Assembly: GCF_013744875.1 (NCBI RefSeq)
Contig: NZ_CP059399.1
Coordinates: 4,588,001 to 4,652,000 of the forward strand
Source: Nocardia huaxiensis
GTDB lineage: Bacteria > Actinomycetota > Actinomycetes > Mycobacteriales > Mycobacteriaceae
Reading direction: 5' to 3'
Length of the DNA: 64,000 bases
Both the position numbers and the translations under genes were made by a program. Positions 31,787 to 40,932 of this stretch are shown one piece after another. The notes below the pieces were generated by a model, which made no database searches, was not told the DNA's origin, and saw nothing but the letters and a program-made list of their open reading frames with translations. Position 1 is the stretch's first letter. Each line of letters begins with the position of its first letter.

Positions 31787-33058
31787 ATGACCGAGGATCA
31801 TGGCGAATTCGTCGCCCTCATGCGGGACACGACCCGCATGCTGCAGGGCGGGGACTTCCGCGAGGCGCTGGCGCGGGTCACCGCCTACGACGAATCGCTC
31901 ACCGCGCCACCGGATCCCGCGAACTACGGCTGGATCGCCTACTACCGCTTCCGCGCGGCCTTCGAATCCGGTGACCACGCGCAGGCGCTGCGGCTGATCG
32001 AACACGGACCACGCTTCCCCGCGGAGTATCCCGGCGACGTCTACGGAACCATGTGCTCGGAGGCGGTCCAATCGGCGGTCGAGCTCGGGAAACCGGATAC
32101 GGCCGTGGAATTCGCGGAACGGTGCCTGGCCTACCGGCGGGCCAACGGCACGCACCGGGAGGTGCTCATGACCGCCATGAGCGCGAGCACGCTGCTCTGG
32201 CGCATCGAACGCCACGACCTCGCGCTGCCCTACGCCAGGCTCCTCATCGACGAGGGCGCGGGTTTCGACCAATACCGGGCGCACGGGTATTTCATTCTCT
32301 CCAGGGCGCATCAGCACGGTATCGACGACGACTCGGTGTTCGAGACCCTGTGGGCGGGCCGCGACTGGCTCGGCGGCTGCGGGCAGGCCGTGGCGCTCGC
32401 GGTGCGCAAGTATCTCGACTCCACCGTGGAAGCCGTTGAACGACTCACTGATTCGGTATCGCTCACGGGGGCCGCTCAGCCCCCCGCCGCACAGTGCACC
32501 GCCGGGGAGGCAGCCGACGCGCTGCTGGCCGAGCGCCGGCTCTACGACGCCGAGTCCGCCTACCGCGCCCTGCTGGACGAGGCGCTGGCCGACCCGGCTC
32601 CGCATCCGCTGATCCTGGCCAAAGCGATGCTGGGCCTGCTCATGTCGCTCATCATGAACGACCGGGCGGATGTGGCGTACCGCATCTGGTCCGGCGCGGA
32701 ACAAGCCTTCGCGCCGGCTGTGGCGGCCCTCGAACGAGGGCAGGTCGGCGAGCACGACCGAATTGCCTACGCGCTGGTCGGGGCATTTTTCCAAGCGGGT
32801 CGGCCGGGTGATCGGGACCGCGCCGGGCAGGCGGTCGACGGCCTCATGACGCACTGTCTGGACTACGCCCGCCGCGCCGCGCCGGGCATCGTGCCCCGCA
32901 TGATCAACAATTGGCGTCGCTGTCTGACCCAAGTCTTCGACGGCACTCCGCCGCCTCGTGCGCGGGAACGGCTCGAGGCGGCGGAACAGCTTTGGGGACA
33001 ACCGATTCCGGAGGACAACCTGCTCTGGCTGCAACCGTCGGCCTGGATCGCCGAATAG
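31787..33058 (+). CDS. Unknown two-domain protein; short paralogue of 24554-26314
   Basis: 423 residues. N-terminal domain (YGWIAYYRFR near 47, GTHREVLM at 121-128, TLWAGRDWLG at 187-196), a linker of about 17 residues, then the C-terminal domain (GEAADALLA near 240, MINNWRRCL, PPPRARERLEAAEQLWGQP). It aligns along both domains with the 586-residue protein but lacks the proline-rich insert. Good ribosome site GGGGAGGGG before ATG 31787. No signal peptide, no membrane helix. Possible TPR-like fold; function unknown. Confidence 0.8.
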   Translation: MTEDHGEFVALMRDTTRMLQGGDFREALARVTAYDESLTAPPDPANYGWIAYYRFRAAFESGDHAQALRLIEHGPRFPAEYPGDVYGTMCSEAVQSAVELGKPDTAVEFAERCLAYRRANGTHREVLMTAMSASTLLWRIERHDLALPYARLLIDEGAGFDQYRAHGYFILSRAHQHGIDDDSVFETLWAGRDWLGGCGQAVALAVRKYLDSTVEAVERLTDSVSLTGAAQPPAAQCTAGEAADALLAERRLYDAESAYRALLDEALADPAPHPLILAKAMLGLLMSLIMNDRADVAYRIWSGAEQAFAPAVAALERGQVGEHDRIAYALVGAFFQAGRPGDRDRAGQAVDGLMTHCLDYARRAAPGIVPRMINNWRRCLTQVFDGTPPPRARERLEAAEQLWGQPIPEDNLLWLQPSAWIAE

Positions 33059-33072
33059 CCCGCGGCGGCGTG

Positions 33073-34338
33073 TCAGCGCTGCCGCGTGAGCGCGCGATAG
33101 CTGAGGTTCCACATCCACTCGACGGGTCCACGCTCGAAGCGGCGCAACCAGAGGTGGGCGAAGAGCAGCATGATCGCGGCCACGACCACGTAGACCCCGA
33201 CGGTGAAGGGCACCCGGGAGTTGGGGGAGACGAGTTCGGCCAGGCCCAGACCCCAGCCGTAGCAGATCGCGCCCGCCACGAGGTTCTGCAGGATGTAGCA
33301 GCTCAACGCCATTCGCCCGACCTCGGAGAAACGGCGGCCGATCAAGCCCGGGGCGGGGCGGTGCAGGTAGAACTGCGCCACCAGCGCCAGGATGCCCATG
33401 GCGACGAACGGTGCGAGGCCGTAGCGGGTGAACAGGATCAGGTCGCCGCCGCCGAAGACGCCCAGCGCGAAGTCCAGGGGCGCGGCGACGCCGAAGCCGA
33501 TGATCATGAGCCGCTTGCGGATTCGCGCACCTTCGGGCAGGAAGACCCCGGCCCGGAACAGGCGCGCGCCCAGCAGGAACAGAGCTACCGACATGGGGAA
33601 GATGACGATCGCCTCGAGGCGGAAGACGAGCAGGTTGTCCCAGCGGTAGACGACCAGATCCCAGAACGAGCCGTCCGCGTACGGGGTCGGTTCCACGGTT
33701 TTCGGCTCGCTCGAATCCGGTTGTCCCGCAGCCAGAATCATGCCCACGGCGGCCAGGGTGAGCATGGCGGTGTGGATGCTCGCGGCAATGATGAGCCAGC
33801 GTCGCTGCGCCTTCGGGCTCGTCGCGAGCACGAAGGCCACCACCAGCCCGGTCACCGCGTACCCCATGAGCACGTCGAATTCGGCGACCAGGAAGAAGTT
33901 GAGCAGGCCGTCCAGAAACAACAGTCCGGCCCGGATCGGATAGCCGCCCGGCCAGGCCCGCCCGCCGCGCACCGCGGACGCCTGCTGAATGGCCAGCCCG
34001 ATGCCGAACATGATGGTCAGCAATCCGAGGAATTTGCCCTGCGCCAACTGCTGCAGCACCGCCTCGGCCCAGTACCACGCACCCGACGGCTGCTCATCGC
34101 CCGCGATGTAGCCGACCAGCCCCGAGGTGTTGGTGAAGATCCAGATATTGGTGCCGAGCGTGCCGAGAATGGCGATGCCGCGCAGCACGTCCAGTGCCGC
34201 CAGCCGGGCCGAGCGCGCTCCCGCCGATGCCGTCGCGGTGCTCACCGCCGCGCTATCCGCCGCTGCCGAAACAGGATTCGGCGCGGTGACGGTGGCGGCC
34301 GGAGGCCGGGACGCTGGGGTGGAGACCGGTTCGACCAT
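33073..34338 (-). CDS. DUF418 family membrane protein (YeiB-like)
   Basis: 421 residues. A 43-residue Ala/Pro/Ser-rich tail is followed by RLAALDVLRGIAILGTL, the hallmark of the family (acyltransferase-3-like heparan-alpha-glucosaminide/YeiB group), about ten membrane segments, and the DUF418 end (SYRALTRQR). Function in bacteria is not established; acyl transfer across the membrane is a guess from distant homology. Divergent from dop. Confidence 0.85.
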   Translation of the reverse strand: MVEPVSTPASRPPAATVTAPNPVSAAADSAAVSTATASAGARSARLAALDVLRGIAILGTLGTNIWIFTNTSGLVGYIAGDEQPSGAWYWAEAVLQQLAQGKFLGLLTIMFGIGLAIQQASAVRGGRAWPGGYPIRAGLLFLDGLLNFFLVAEFDVLMGYAVTGLVVAFVLATSPKAQRRWLIIAASIHTAMLTLAAVGMILAAGQPDSSEPKTVEPTPYADGSFWDLVVYRWDNLLVFRLEAIVIFPMSVALFLLGARLFRAGVFLPEGARIRKRLMIIGFGVAAPLDFALGVFGGGDLILFTRYGLAPFVAMGILALVAQFYLHRPAPGLIGRRFSEVGRMALSCYILQNLVAGAICYGWGLGLAELVSPNSRVPFTVGVYVVVAAIMLLFAHLWLRRFERGPVEWMWNLSYRALTRQR

Positions 34339-34469
34339 GCCGATGATTCTTCCGTCCGACCAGGTCAGTGCGGATCACCCGCGAGGACGATCGGGGGTCC
34401 GACCAAGGAATGACACCATTTCCCGGGGCGCTCGGCCCCCGGTCGCGCCCGATTCGCCGCGTCGTCGCC

Positions 34470-34475
34470 TAGGCT
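34470..34475 (+). promoter_or_regulatory. -10 box giving a probable leaderless dop mRNA
   Basis: TAGGCT ends six bases before the ATG at 34482, with no Shine-Dalgarno sequence in the 20 bases upstream. Confidence 0.5.
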
Positions 34476-34481
34476 CGGGGC

Positions 34482-35981
34482 ATGCAGCGCATTATCGGAA
34501 TCGAGGTCGAGTACGGCATTTCCACGCCGGCCGAGCCGACGGCCAACCCGATTCTCACGTCCACCCAAGCCGTGCTCGCCTATGCCGCGGCGGAGGGCGT
34601 GCCGCGAGCCAAACGCACGCGATGGGATTACGAGGTCGAATCGCCGCTGCGCGACGCGCGCGGATTCGACCTCGGGCGGCTCAACGGCCCCGCCCCGGTG
34701 ATCGACGCCGACGAGGTCGGCGCGGCGAACATGATCCTCACCAACGGCGCCCGGCTGTACGTGGACCACGCCCACCCCGAATACTCCGCACCCGAGGTCA
34801 CCGACCCCCTGGACGCGGTCATCTGGGACAAGGCGGGGGAGCGGGTCATGGAGGCCGCCGCACGGTACGCCTCCAGCGTGCCGGGAGCCCCGCGCATGCA
34901 GCTGTACAAGAACAATGTCGACGGCAAGGGCGCCTCCTACGGCACCCACGAGAACTACCTCATGAGCCGCGAAACACCGTTCAACCAGATCATTCTGGGG
35001 CTCACGCCGTTCTTCGTGTCGCGGCAGGTGGTCTGTGGCTCCGGCCGTGTGGGCATCGGGCAGTCCGGGGATCAGCCCGGCTTCCAGCTGTCGCAGCGCG
35101 CCGACTACATCGAGGTCGAGGTCGGCCTGGAGACCACGCTCAAGCGCGGCATCATCAACACCCGCGACGAACCGCACGCCGACGCCGACAAGTACCGTCG
35201 CCTGCACGTCATCATCGGCGACGCCAACCTGGCCGAATGGTCCACCTACCTCAAGGTCGGCACCACCGCCCTGGTGCTGGACCTGATCGAGGCCGGCGAG
35301 GACCTCTCGGATCTGCAACTGGCCCGCCCGGTCACCGCCGTGCACACCATCAGCCACGACCCGACCCTGCGCGCCACCGTCGCCCTGGCCGACGGCCGCG
35401 AGCTGACCGGCCTTGCGCTGCAACGCATCTACCTCGACCGCGTCGAGAAGTACATGGACCGCATCGGCAATGACGACCCGCGCGTGCAGGACGTCATCGA
35501 GAAGTGGGCGCACGTGCTCGACCTGCTCGAGCGCGACCCCATGGAAACCGCCGACCTGCTCGACTGGACCGCGAAACTCCGTCTGCTGGAAGGCATGCGC
35601 AATCGCGAGGGCCTGACCTGGGCCGCCCCCAAGCTGCACCTGGTCGACCTGCAGTACTCCGACGTGCGCCTCGACAAGGGCCTCTACAACCGTCTCGTGG
35701 CGCGCGGCTCCATGCAGCGCCTGGTCACCGAACAGCAGATCCTCGACGCCATGACCAACCCGCCCACCGACACCCGCGCCTACTTCCGCGGCGAATGCCT
35801 GCGCCGCTTCGGCGCGGATATCGCTGCGGCGAGCTGGGATTCGGTGATCTTCGACCTGGGCGGCGATTCGCTGGTGCGCATCCCCACCCTGGAACCGCGT
35901 CGCGGCACCAAACAGCACGTCGGCAAACTGCTCGACGGTGTGCACACCGCGGCGCAGCTGGTGGAGCAGCTCACCCACTGA
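34482..35981 (+). CDS. dop: Pup deamidase/depupylase Dop
   Basis: 499 residues of the carboxylate-amine ligase-like Dop/PafA family. IEVEYG (7-12) gives the magnesium-binding Glu, and [11 protein letters not shown] contains Asp95, the position of the catalytic Asp in Dop. The long insertion loop after residue 36 distinguishes Dop from PafA. It converts the C-terminal Gln of Pup to Glu and removes Pup from substrates. Normally pup follows at once; here two unrelated genes intervene before pup at 38938. Confidence 0.96.
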   Translation: MQRIIGIEVEYGISTPAEPTANPILTSTQAVLAYAAAEGVPRAKRTRWDYEVESPLRDARGFDLGRLNGPAPVIDADEVGAANMILTNGARLYVDHAHPEYSAPEVTDPLDAVIWDKAGERVMEAAARYASSVPGAPRMQLYKNNVDGKGASYGTHENYLMSRETPFNQIILGLTPFFVSRQVVCGSGRVGIGQSGDQPGFQLSQRADYIEVEVGLETTLKRGIINTRDEPHADADKYRRLHVIIGDANLAEWSTYLKVGTTALVLDLIEAGEDLSDLQLARPVTAVHTISHDPTLRATVALADGRELTGLALQRIYLDRVEKYMDRIGNDDPRVQDVIEKWAHVLDLLERDPMETADLLDWTAKLRLLEGMRNREGLTWAAPKLHLVDLQYSDVRLDKGLYNRLVARGSMQRLVTEQQILDAMTNPPTDTRAYFRGECLRRFGADIAAASWDSVIFDLGGDSLVRIPTLEPRRGTKQHVGKLLDGVHTAAQLVEQLTH

Positions 35982-36067
35982 CCACCCGGGCCGGTTCGCC
36001 CGTCGAAAGGTGAACCGGCCCTGCATACTTCCCCGCTGTGAGCAGGCAAGACACCGAAACCGTTTGC

Positions 36068-36073
36068 TAGCAT
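36068..36073 (+). promoter_or_regulatory. -10 box giving a probable leaderless AraC-type mRNA
   Basis: TAGCAT ends six bases before the ATG at 36080, again without a Shine-Dalgarno sequence. Its presence gives this gene its own promoter, separate from dop. Confidence 0.5.
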
Positions 36074-36079
36074 GCGCGA

Positions 36080-36889
36080 ATGGGAACCGGGGAACACGCA
36101 CGCCTGTGGACCTCGGCGGCCAGCCCCCAGGTGGACCTGCTCGCCGCCCGCTTCGAAACCTTCGAATTCGACAAGCACAGCCACGAGCAACTCTCGGTCG
36201 GCATGATCGAACAGGGCGCCGAGGGGCTGCACATGGCGGGCGGCAAGGTGGTCATACCGGCGGGCCGGCTGGTGATCATCAACCCGGGACAGGTACACAC
36301 CGGATTCGCCGCCGTCGAATCCGGCTGGCGCTACCGCATGTTCTACTTCGACACCGCGCTCGTCGAGGAGCTGGCGAGGGAGCGGCTCGGCTCGCGTGAG
36401 GTCTGGTTCCCCGAAACCGCCGTCCGCGACGACGCCCTCTTCGCCCGGCTGCGTCGCGCACATCAGGAGCAGGAACAGCCCACCGATCCGCTCACCGCCG
36501 AATCCCTCCTGGTCACCGGACTCGGTGCGGTCCTCACCCGGCATGCGCTCCGCGGCCCCTCCCGCATCCCCTCCACTCTGCCTCGCCGGGGTCTGGAAGC
36601 CGCCCGCCAACTCCTGCACGACCGTTGGACCGAACCCGTCACCGTCGCCGAACTCACTGCGGCCGTGGGCATCCCACGCGCCACCCTGATCAGCGCCTTC
36701 CGCGCGACCTACGGCCTCCCACCCCACGCCTACCTGCTGCGCCTGCGCGCCAATCGCGCCCGCCGCCTCCTGCTCTCCGGCGGCCTGCCCGCCGAGGTAG
36801 CCGCCGCCACCGGCTTCGCCGATCAAGCCCACCTGACCCGAATCTGCAAGCGCTACTTCGGCGTCACCCCCGGTGCCATCCGCACCTGA
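36080..36889 (+). CDS. AraC-family regulator with cupin sensor domain
   Basis: 269 residues. N-terminal cupin (DKHSHEQLSVGMIEQG, PGQVHTGF) and C-terminal double helix-turn-helix (VAELTAAVGIPRATLISAF; PAEVAAATGFADQAHLTRICKRYFGVTPGA). This AraC subgroup often controls transporters. The next gene is a lactate-permease homologue on the same strand, its likely target. Sitting between dop and pup is unusual. Confidence 0.88.
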   Translation: MGTGEHARLWTSAASPQVDLLAARFETFEFDKHSHEQLSVGMIEQGAEGLHMAGGKVVIPAGRLVIINPGQVHTGFAAVESGWRYRMFYFDTALVEELARERLGSREVWFPETAVRDDALFARLRRAHQEQEQPTDPLTAESLLVTGLGAVLTRHALRGPSRIPSTLPRRGLEAARQLLHDRWTEPVTVAELTAAVGIPRATLISAFRATYGLPPHAYLLRLRANRARRLLLSGGLPAEVAAATGFADQAHLTRICKRYFGVTPGAIRT

Positions 36890-37192
36890 CTCGAAGACGC
36901 CGACGTACCGGTGAATCCGGCTCGGTTGGTGAATCGAGATGTGCCAGTTCATCGTTCGCGCACGAACGGCTGGCAGCGATAGCCAAGCTTCGTCCACGCC
37001 GCCGTCGGCGTGTGCAGCGTTCCGGCAACCGGACTCGGCCCGATGCTGCCGCTCGGAGCGGGGTCGAGGCCCTCGGGGGCGATCTCGAAGGTGGCTCGTG
37101 CGGTGGGCGAGATTTTCGTTCAAGACCGCGCCTGGTCCGGATTGCCAGGCTGAGTCGCAGTTGGTGTGCGACGAAAGGCTGTGTGAGAAGCG
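36890..37192. other. 303-base gap between AraC-type gene and permease
   Basis: No convincing gene. A weak hairpin (ATCTCG at 37082-37087, CGAGAT at 37108-37113) runs into TTTT and could attenuate or terminate. The rest presumably holds the permease promoter, but no clear -35/-10 pair was found. GAGAAG lies just before the permease ATG. Confidence 0.5.
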
Positions 37193-38746
37193 ATGATCTG
37201 GACGATGGCGGTGCTACCACTGGTGGTGGTGCTGGGACTGATCACCGGGCTGCGGCGACCGGCGCACTGGGCCGCGCTGGCGGGTGTGGCGACAGCGGTG
37301 GCGCTGATTGCGTGGCGGCCCGAATTCACTGTAACGGGTGCGGTTCTCGGATCCGGGGCCGCAGCGGCCGGGCTGCTCGTGCTCAATGCGGCGGCGGTGA
37401 TGCTGCCGGGGGTGTATCTCAGCCAGGTGCTCACGCGCAGGGGAGTGCACGATTCGCTGCGTGACTGGGTACGGGCGCTGCCCCTGCCCGGACCTGCGAA
37501 GATCGCGCTGGTGGTGGCGGGGATCGCGCCGATGGTGGAGGCGCTCACCGGGTTCGGGGTTTCACTGCTGGTCACCGTGCCCGTGCTACTCGCGCTCGCG
37601 CCGCCCGCGACGGCGCTGCGGCAGGCCATGCTCGGTATGAACATCATGCCGTGGGGCACCCTCGGCCTGGCCACCGTCATCGGGGCCTCGCTCACCGCCC
37701 TGCCGGTCGGCACGCTGGGCACGGCCACCGCGCTGACCAGCGCCCTGATCTTCCCGGTGGTAGCGGTCTGGGCCGCCCTGCTGGCCCGTCCGCGGCATCG
37801 GACGCGCGCCATCCTGGTGGCCGCGAGCGCGGGCCTGACCTGCTCCGCCGGACTGCTGCTATGGAACCGCCTCGGCGTGGTCGCGCCGGCCGGTGTTCTG
37901 GCCGGGTTGTTCACCACCGCAGCCGGATTGGCGCTCTCCGCGCTGTGGCGCGCCCGCTCCTCCCGCGTGGAGCCGGATGTGAATGTGTCCGCACACGCGA
38001 CATCAGCCCCGCGATCCGCCGCGGTGAACGCGTTGGAGCACAAGGCAATCGGAGTCGCGGAGCGGACGGAGTCCGCGGGCGGGCTGATGCCGCCCGCCTC
38101 GGTGCTGCGGGCCTATGGGCTGGTGCTCGGCGGAATCGCGGTGCTGCGCGCGGCGACCGCGGCCGGGGCGCCGTCGCTCGCGGTCCATGCGGGTGGGGCG
38201 AGTTTCGCGCTGCTGACCTCGCCGGGATTGCCGTTGCTGGCCGCTGCGCTGCTCTTGGACCGGGGACGGCCGAGTGTCGGTGACGCGCGGGCCGCGCTCA
38301 CCCGGGTGGCCCGGCCGCTGTTCGCGCTCAGCGGATTCGTAATCCTGGGTCGGCTGATGGCCGACAGCGGGATGATCGCGCGGGTGGGGGCGGCGGTGGC
38401 CGAGGCTCCGGAGGTGGTGGTGGCGCTGGCCACGCCCGCGCTCGGCATGGTGAGCGGGTTCGTGACCGGGTCGAATGTGGGCGGCAATGTGCTGATGATG
38501 CCGTTGCAGCAGCAGCTCGCGCCCGAGGGGCTCGGGGTCTGGTTCGCGGCCCTGCAGAACAGTGGTGCGGGGCATGCGGTCTTCACCTCGCTGCCGATGA
38601 TCATGCTGATCCTCGCCGTGTCCGGTGAGCGGGCGCGCGCGGCAGGCATTTCCGAGCACACCCTGCTGCGCTTCGGGATGCGGGTTGCCGTGGCGATCTA
38701 TGCGGTTCTCGCATCGGCTGCCCTGCTGGCCCTGGCGCTCGGCTGA
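37193..38746 (+). CDS. L-lactate permease (LctP) family transporter
   Basis: 517 residues, 12-14 hydrophobic segments. Typical LctP/GlcA sequences include GIAPMVEALTGFGVSLLVTVP near residue 100, the GMNIMPWGTLGLATVIG segment near 148 and FVTGSNVGGNVLMMPLQQQ near 420. Import of lactate, glycolate or another 2-hydroxy acid by proton symport is likely. Probably regulated by the AraC protein upstream. No lactate dehydrogenase genes are adjacent. Confidence 0.86.
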   Translation: MIWTMAVLPLVVVLGLITGLRRPAHWAALAGVATAVALIAWRPEFTVTGAVLGSGAAAAGLLVLNAAAVMLPGVYLSQVLTRRGVHDSLRDWVRALPLPGPAKIALVVAGIAPMVEALTGFGVSLLVTVPVLLALAPPATALRQAMLGMNIMPWGTLGLATVIGASLTALPVGTLGTATALTSALIFPVVAVWAALLARPRHRTRAILVAASAGLTCSAGLLLWNRLGVVAPAGVLAGLFTTAAGLALSALWRARSSRVEPDVNVSAHATSAPRSAAVNALEHKAIGVAERTESAGGLMPPASVLRAYGLVLGGIAVLRAATAAGAPSLAVHAGGASFALLTSPGLPLLAAALLLDRGRPSVGDARAALTRVARPLFALSGFVILGRLMADSGMIARVGAAVAEAPEVVVALATPALGMVSGFVTGSNVGGNVLMMPLQQQLAPEGLGVWFAALQNSGAGHAVFTSLPMIMLILAVSGERARAAGISEHTLLRFGMRVAVAIYAVLASAALLALALG

Positions 38747-38860
38747 CCTCCACGAGGTCAGCGGCCACGGGTACTGGAGGTTTGCCGCGGTGCGGTCGCC
38801 GCAGGCTTCCGGGAGATCACGGGCAACCCACATTGCGGCTTAATCCGGCATCTTCCGCCC

Positions 38861-38887
38861 GCTCGTGGGTAGTGTTGTGTCACGAGC
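38861..38887 (+). promoter_or_regulatory. Inverted repeat in the pup leader
   Basis: GCTCGTG (38861-38867) and CACGAGC (38881-38887) pair perfectly around 13 bases, about 50 bases before pup. It may be a terminator for the permease gene or a structured leader. AGAGGAGG before the pup ATG is a strong ribosome site. Confidence 0.35.
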
Positions 38888-38937
38888 TTCGGATCTTCTC
38901 CGAGGCTCGCCGATGATCACAGAGGAGGTCGGCTGCT

Positions 38938-39132
38938 ATGGCACAAGAGCAGACCAAGCGCGCCGGTGGTGGCGACGAGGACGAGGGCCCCGTCGGGGAC
39001 GGTGCTGCGGGGCAGGAGCGTCGCGAGAAACTGGCTGAGGAAACCGACGACCTGCTCGACGAGATCGACGACGTTCTGGAGGAGAACGCGGAGGACTTCG
39101 TGCGTGCGTACGTTCAGAAGGGCGGCCAGTGA
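38938..39132 (+). CDS. pup: Prokaryotic ubiquitin-like protein Pup
   Basis: 64 residues ending in Gly-Gly-Gln, rich in Glu and Asp, with the coiled-coil region [20 protein letters not shown] that binds the proteasomal ATPase. The terminal Gln must be deamidated by Dop before PafA ligates Pup to lysines. Strong Shine-Dalgarno GAGGAGG. The stop overlaps the prcB GTG start (GTGA, 39129-39132). Confidence 0.97.
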   Translation: MAQEQTKRAGGGDEDEGPVGDGAAGQERREKLAEETDDLLDEIDDVLEENAEDFVRAYVQKGGQ

Positions 39133-39977
39133 CACCAGGTGACCCCCTGCGTCTCCAGATGGGGTACGCCCTCTCCTCCTTCTCCGAGTACTTGCGGCTC
39201 TACGCGCCGGAACTGTTGCCGGGCAACGGTTTCGGCACCGACGGCACCCCGGTGCCGTCGGATCTCGCCCCGCACGGCACCACCATCGTCGCGGTCAGCT
39301 TCCGCGGCGGCGTGCTGATCGCGGGCGATCGCCGGGCCACCCAGGGCAATCTGCTGGCCAGCCGCGACATCGAGAAGGTGTACATCACCGACACCTACTC
39401 GGCGGCCGGTATCGCGGGCACCGCGGGCATGGCGATCGAGATGATCCGCCTGTTCGCGGTGGAGCTCGAGTACTACGAGAAGATCGAGGGCGTACCGCTG
39501 ACCTTCGACGGCAAGGCCAACAAGCTGTCGAAGATGGTGCGAGACAATCTGTCGGCCGCATTGCAGGGGCTGGCTGTCGTTCCACTGCTCGTCGGTTTCG
39601 ACCCCGACGCGCAGGACCCGGACAAATCCGGCCGCATCATCTCGTATGACGTGGTCGGCGGCCGCAGTGAAGAGCGTTTCGGCTACACCGCGGTGGGGTC
39701 CGGTTCGCTGTTCGCCAAGTCGTCGCTGAAGAAGACCTATCGCCGCGGCATCGATCAGGACCAGGCGCTGCGCATCGCGGTGGAGTCCCTGTTCGACGCC
39801 GCCGATGACGACACCGCCACCGGTGGCCCGGACACCATGCGCCGGATCTACCCGACCGCGGTCGCCATCGACGCCGAGGGTGCGGTGGAGGTCGCCGACG
39901 AGCGGCTCGAGGAGATCACGCGCGGAATCGTCGAAGATCGTTCCGCGCTGGCGGCTGAAGGGAGCGGCGAAGCATGA
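39129..39977 (+). CDS. prcB: 20S proteasome beta subunit
   Basis: 282 residues with a 50-residue propeptide. Cleavage between Gly50 and Thr51 ([10 protein letters not shown]) exposes the catalytic N-terminal Thr. The core carries GDRRATQGN and GTAGMAIEM typical of PrcB. It forms the inner heptameric rings of the proteasome. Overlaps pup upstream and prcA downstream by four bases each. Confidence 0.97.
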   Translation: MTPGDPLRLQMGYALSSFSEYLRLYAPELLPGNGFGTDGTPVPSDLAPHGTTIVAVSFRGGVLIAGDRRATQGNLLASRDIEKVYITDTYSAAGIAGTAGMAIEMIRLFAVELEYYEKIEGVPLTFDGKANKLSKMVRDNLSAALQGLAVVPLLVGFDPDAQDPDKSGRIISYDVVGGRSEERFGYTAVGSGSLFAKSSLKKTYRRGIDQDQALRIAVESLFDAADDDTATGGPDTMRRIYPTAVAIDAEGAVEVADERLEEITRGIVEDRSALAAEGSGEA

Positions 39978-40747
39978 CCCTGCCGTATTACGCGTCGGCC
40001 GAACAGATCATGCGCGACAAGACCGAACTTGCGCGCAAGGGCATCGCACGGGGCCGCTCCGTCGTGGTCCTGGTGTACGACAAGGGCGTGGTGTTCGTGG
40101 CCGAGAACCCTTCGGCCACACTGCACAAGGTGAGCGAGTTGTACGACCGTGTCGGTTTCGCCGCGGTCGGCAAGTACAACGAGTTCGAGAGCCTGCGCCG
40201 CGGCGGCATTCTGCAGGCGGATCTGCGCGGGTACCAGTTCGACCGTCGCGACGTGACGGGCCGATTCCTGGCGAACCTGTACGCGCAGAGCCTCGGCACC
40301 ATCTTCACCGACCAGCTCAAGCCTTTCGAGGTGGAGATCTGCGTCGCCGAGGTGGGATACCCGGAGCAAGAGGCCAATTCGGTCCTGTACCGGATCAACT
40401 TCGACGGATCCATTGTCGACGAACGGGAATTCGTGGTGATGGGCGGCAATACCGACCCGATCGTCACGGCGCTCAAGGGTTCCTACAAGCCCGGCATGGA
40501 TCTGCACTCCGCCATCACCGTGGCCATGGCGGCGTTGCAGAAGGCGGCGCCCGAGGGTGACAAGGACAAACGCACCGTCGGCGTCGCCTCGCTCGAGGTG
40601 GCAACCCTGGAGCAGGCCCGCCCCCGGCGCGCCTTCCGCCGCATCCAGGGCTCGGCGCTGCAGCAGATCATCACCGGCAAGGCCGGCACCGCCAAGTCGG
40701 CCGCCGAAGCCGACAAGCCGTCGGCGGGCGATCCGTCGAATCCGTAA
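39974..40747 (+). CDS. prcA: 20S proteasome alpha subunit
   Basis: 257 residues. N-terminal gating helix region ([20 protein letters not shown]), proteasome alpha signature [11 protein letters not shown] and C-terminal extension rich in Ala/Lys ([16 protein letters not shown]). It forms the outer gating rings. ATGA overlap with prcB. An intrinsic terminator follows. Confidence 0.97.
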   Translation: MTLPYYASAEQIMRDKTELARKGIARGRSVVVLVYDKGVVFVAENPSATLHKVSELYDRVGFAAVGKYNEFESLRRGGILQADLRGYQFDRRDVTGRFLANLYAQSLGTIFTDQLKPFEVEICVAEVGYPEQEANSVLYRINFDGSIVDEREFVVMGGNTDPIVTALKGSYKPGMDLHSAITVAMAALQKAAPEGDKDKRTVGVASLEVATLEQARPRRAFRRIQGSALQQIITGKAGTAKSAAEADKPSAGDPSNP

Positions 40748-40770
40748 GGCGGATCCCGATATTCGGGACG

Positions 40771-40818
40771 AGGCCCCTTTGCACTCCGCATAGGAGAGTG
40801 CGAAGGGGCCTTCCTTTT
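40771..40818 (+). terminator. Strong intrinsic terminator between prcA and pafA
   Basis: Arms around 40772-40786 and 40796-40810 (GGCCCCTTTGCACTC / GAGTGCGAAGGGGCC) pair over 15 positions with one wobble, loop of nine bases, followed by TTCCTTTT. It ends the pup-prcB-prcA message before pafA. Confidence 0.88.
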
Positions 40819-40932
40819 GGCTGGCTACACGGGGTGCGGCGTTGCATCCCGTGCTAAATCGTTGCCAATACGTTTGCACGAGCTGGCCTCATGCGCCGAT
40901 ATAGGGCACTTCAGCGCTGTAATGTCGAAAGG

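Noticed and set aside
36939..37196. Open frame of 85 codons in the gap before the lactate-permease gene
   Set aside because: Composition is Arg/Ser/Cys-rich without a hydrophobic core or ribosome site, it overlaps the permease start, and looks like chance in GC-rich DNA.
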